From NCBI RefSeq assembly GCF_003259935.1, contig NZ_QLMH01000009.1, positions 58,967 to 122,966 of the forward strand: a stretch of DNA of 64,000 nt, written 5' to 3'. The notes beneath the pieces were generated by a model that was given only the letters and a program-made list of their open reading frames with translations, searched no databases and was not told where the DNA came from. Below are positions 62,541 to 64,000 of the stretch, in pieces. Position numbers and translations under genes: made by a program. This DNA is from Paranoxybacillus vitaminiphilus. GTDB taxonomy: Bacteria; Bacillota; Bacilli; Bacillales; Anoxybacillaceae. The stretch's first letter is position 1. Each line of letters starts with the position of its first letter.

Positions 62541-63292
62541 TGCTGGAAGTGAAAAATGTTACGAAGGTTTTTTACTCTAATAAATACGAAGATTTAACAG
62601 CGCTTGAGGATGTATCTCTTTTTGTTGCGAAAGGTGAATTTGTTTCCATTATTGGGCCGAGCGGATGTGGAAAAAGTACGCTTTTAGAAATGATAGCTGG
62701 TTTATTAAAACCGACAAGCGGAGATATTTATCTTAATGGACAGTCTATTACAGGAAAAAAAGGAAACACAGCCTATATGCCGCAAAAAGATGTGCTTTTT
62801 CCATGGCGCACCATTATTGAAAACGTCATGATCCCGCTCGAAGTTCAAGGAGTAAAAAAAGCGAAAGCAAAACAAGAAGCGCTTTCTCTCTTGCCGGCTT
62901 TTGGATTGGAACAGTTTGCTGATCATTATCCCGAGATGCTATCAGGAGGAATGAGGCAGCGCGTGAATTTCCTGCGAACGTTTTTGTTTCGAAAGGAGCT
63001 CATGCTGCTGGATGAGCCGTTCGGCAAGCTAGACGCTTTAACAAAGATGCAAATGCACAAATGGTTGTTAAAGATATTGGAACAGTTGAAGCAAACAGTT
63101 TTATTAGTTACCCATGATATTGAAGAAGCTATTTTATTGTCTGATCGAATTTATGTCTTTTCATCGCGTCCAGGCAAGATAAAAAGAGAAGTAGTAGTTA
63201 CTCTTGACCGTCCGCGTACACAGGAAATGATCACTTCTTCCGCATTTATAGAGATAAAAAAGCAACTGTTCGATTTGTTAAAAACTGATTAG
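62537..63292 (+). CDS. thiZ: Thiamine-precursor ABC ATPase (ThiZ type)
   Basis: 251-residue TauB/SsuB-type ATPase: Walker A GPSGCGKST (40-48), Q-loop AYMPQKDVLFPWRT, signature LSGGMRQRVNFLRTFL, Walker B LMLLDEPFGKLD, switch VTHDIEEAILLSDR. ATGA overlap with thiY. Last gene of the riboswitch operon; the stop codon lies in the stem of the terminator. No tenA or thiamine biosynthesis gene follows. Confidence 0.93.
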   Translation: MMLEVKNVTKVFYSNKYEDLTALEDVSLFVAKGEFVSIIGPSGCGKSTLLEMIAGLLKPTSGDIYLNGQSITGKKGNTAYMPQKDVLFPWRTIIENVMIPLEVQGVKKAKAKQEALSLLPAFGLEQFADHYPEMLSGGMRQRVNFLRTFLFRKELMLLDEPFGKLDALTKMQMHKWLLKILEQLKQTVLLVTHDIEEAILLSDRIYVFSSRPGKIKREVVVTLDRPRTQEMITSSAFIEIKKQLFDLLKTD

Positions 63293-63317
63293 GCTTTATG
63301 CCCAATCAGTTTTTTAT
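63281..63317 (+). terminator. Terminator after thiZ
   Basis: AAAACTGATT / AATCAGTTTT around a 13-base loop, then TT; includes the thiZ stop. Confidence 0.8.
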
Positions 63318-63358
63318 TGTATGTTGTTTATCGTTCGGCTATAACATACAAGTAAGTC

Positions 63359-63405
63359 GCTTAGAAGCGCCCACTTCAAATAAAGTTAAGTGGAGGGTAG
63401 TTCAC
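63359..63405. mobile_element. Solo IS605-type right end, second type
   Basis: GCTTAGAAGCGCCCACTTC, short loop, AAGTTAAGTGGAGGGTAG and TTCAC: a hairpin CCACTT / AAGTGG closing in TTCAC, the form of another IS200/IS605-type end in thermophilic Bacillaceae. A degenerate copy may lie near 45167-45195 (CTGCTTAGAAGCACTTAAG). No tnpB here. Confidence 0.5.
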
Positions 63406-63521
63406 TAAACTGAACTAGATTGTTAAAAATATAAAGATTGCTGCAACGTATGTGAGGATATGATTGTACGAATCTGTTATAAGGTTATTTGGTTTAAGAA
63501 AAAATTTTTTTAAAAAAGGGG

Positions 63522-63550
63522 TTGCATCTTATTTTTGGACATGATATATT
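63522..63550 (+). promoter_or_regulatory. rRNA operon promoter P1
   Basis: TTGCAT, 17 bases, TATATT, with TGA directly before the -10. Confidence 0.75.
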
Positions 63551-63600
63551 TAAAAACGTCGCTGCTGAAAAATGATGCAGTGAAGAGGATACAAAAATTG

Positions 63601-63629
63601 TTGACAAAGTAGAATTTAAATGATATATT
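63601..63629 (+). promoter_or_regulatory. rRNA operon promoter P2
   Basis: TTGACA, 17 bases, TATATT; consensus -35 and the same TGATATATT context as P1. Tandem promoters are typical of Bacillus rrn operons. Confidence 0.85.
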
Positions 63630-63661
63630 CAAAAAGTCGCTTTTGGGCGACATAAAGTAAA

Positions 63662-63681
63662 TGTTCTTTGAAAACTGAACA
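63662..63681 (+). promoter_or_regulatory. rRNA leader boxA-like antitermination site
   Basis: TGTTCTTTGAAAACTGAAC, the boxA-type sequence common in Bacillus rrn leaders, just before the GC-rich repeat. Confidence 0.75.
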
Positions 63682-63698
63682 AAACGAAGCGTCTACAA

Positions 63699-63815
63699 AG
63701 AAAAGCGGAAGCGAGTGTTTAGCGCCGGGAGGAAAATGTTCTTCCGACGAGACATACTTGTATGTCGATGGAGGAAGGTTATTTTCCGCGAGGCGCTGCG
63801 AGCTGAAGCTAGACA
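63699..63815. repeat. GC-rich hairpin repeat inside the rRNA leader
   Basis: AAAGCGGAAGCGAGTGTTTA border, hairpin GGAAAATGTTCTTCC with GGAAGGTTATTTTCC and an outer AGCGCC / GGCGCT pair. It is the inverse-orientation relative of the unit at 36789-36890 and of the 10119 unit. It lies between boxA and mature 16S. Confidence 0.8.
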
Positions 63816-63821
63816 ATTCTT

Positions 63822-64000
63822 TCTATGGAGAGTTTGATCCTGGCTCAGGACGAACGCTGGCGGCGTGCCTAATACATGCAAGTCGAGCGGACCAAAGGGA
63901 GCTTGCTCCCTGAGGTTAGCGGCGGACGGGTGAGTAACACGTGGGCAACCTGCCCTGCAGACCGGGATAACTTCGGGAAACCGGAGCTAATACCGGATAA
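63822..64000 (+). rRNA. 16S ribosomal RNA, 5' end
   Basis: TCTATGGAGAGTTTGATCC, CTGGCTCAGGACGAACGC, GGCGGCGTGCCTAATACATG and GCAAGTCGAGCGG are the universal Bacillus 16S start. The V1 loop (ACCAAAGGGAGCTTGCTCCC) and AACACGTGGGCAACCTGCCC fit Bacillaceae. The gene runs off the window end. Confidence 0.98.

Overview
The window is a chromosome segment of a moderately low-GC, spore-forming Bacillaceae. Gene content and order follow the Bacillus subtilis thr/yut/yum/yui/kap/pat/yug neighbourhood closely: hom-thrC-thrB, yutI, yuzD, yutJ, yuzB, dapF, yutM, yumC, yumB, yuiABC, pepA, yufK, pbpD, kapD, patB, yugE, alaR-alaT, yugI, yuzA, yugJ-type dehydrogenase, pgi, yugN, yugO. Spore genes (an sspH-like SASP, tgl, a Spo0E-like phosphatase), the start of a 16S rRNA of Bacillus type at the right edge, and many solo IS605-type ends suggest an Anoxybacillus/Parageobacillus/Caldibacillus-like thermophile. 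That assignment is inference.

Layout. 1-8.7 kb: the tail of a 2-hydroxyacid dehydrogenase, the threonine operon, a cluster of small Fe-S/thiol proteins with an NADH dehydrogenase-like flavoprotein, and dapF. 9-19 kb: a CAP-domain lipoprotein gene broken by one amber codon, two flavoproteins (yumC and a Rex-box-preceded NDH-2), a 3D-domain cell-wall protein, leucyl aminopeptidase and a phosphate transporter. 19-29 kb: bioY with a BirA operator, an ArsB/NhaD-type permease, a modA remnant, pbpD, kapD, a Cu/Zn superoxide dismutase and patB. 29-33.3 kb: a MarR regulator and a Fur-box-preceded catecholate siderophore importer (yclNOPQ type). 33.6-43.6 kb: alaR-alaT, yugI, an iron-dependent alcohol dehydrogenase, pgi, a MOSC protein, a potassium channel and a SASP. 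45.5-51.5 kb: a glycerol-3-phosphate/glycerophosphodiester operon (glpP-ugpCAEB-glpQ) behind a terminator/antiterminator leader. 51.5-57.2 kb: an accessory island with a chemoreceptor, a lipoprotein, a CheY paralogue behind a c-di-GMP-I-like riboswitch, decayed phage lysin ends and an AbrB protein, lying against the 3' end of a tRNA-Ala. 57.5-63.3 kb: mgtC-type gene, DMT transporter, tgl, a DnaA-box cluster, and a TPP-riboswitch-controlled thiamine-precursor ABC operon. 63.5-64 kb: twin rRNA promoters and the 16S start.

The most striking feature no single gene explains is a dispersed family of about 85-125 bp imperfect palindromes with GGCTGACC-type ends. There are about 17 copies here, nearly all directly behind stop codons. 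They carry internal arms related to AAGTGTCTGACCTCACG and GTGGGGTCTGACACTT. Two copies supply the stop codon of a neighbouring gene (a DUF2225 gene and pbpD), and one sits nested inside a second, longer repeat family, which shows that the element has moved. Two further families occur: GC-rich hairpin repeats with CCTCCGCTTTTCTT ends, one of them inside the rRNA leader, and solo IS200/IS605-type right ends without any tnpB. Readable regulatory sites include Rex, BirA, Fur and MarR operators, a palindrome over the hom promoter, TPP and c-di-GMP-like riboswitches, a GlpP-type leader and a phased DnaA-box cluster.
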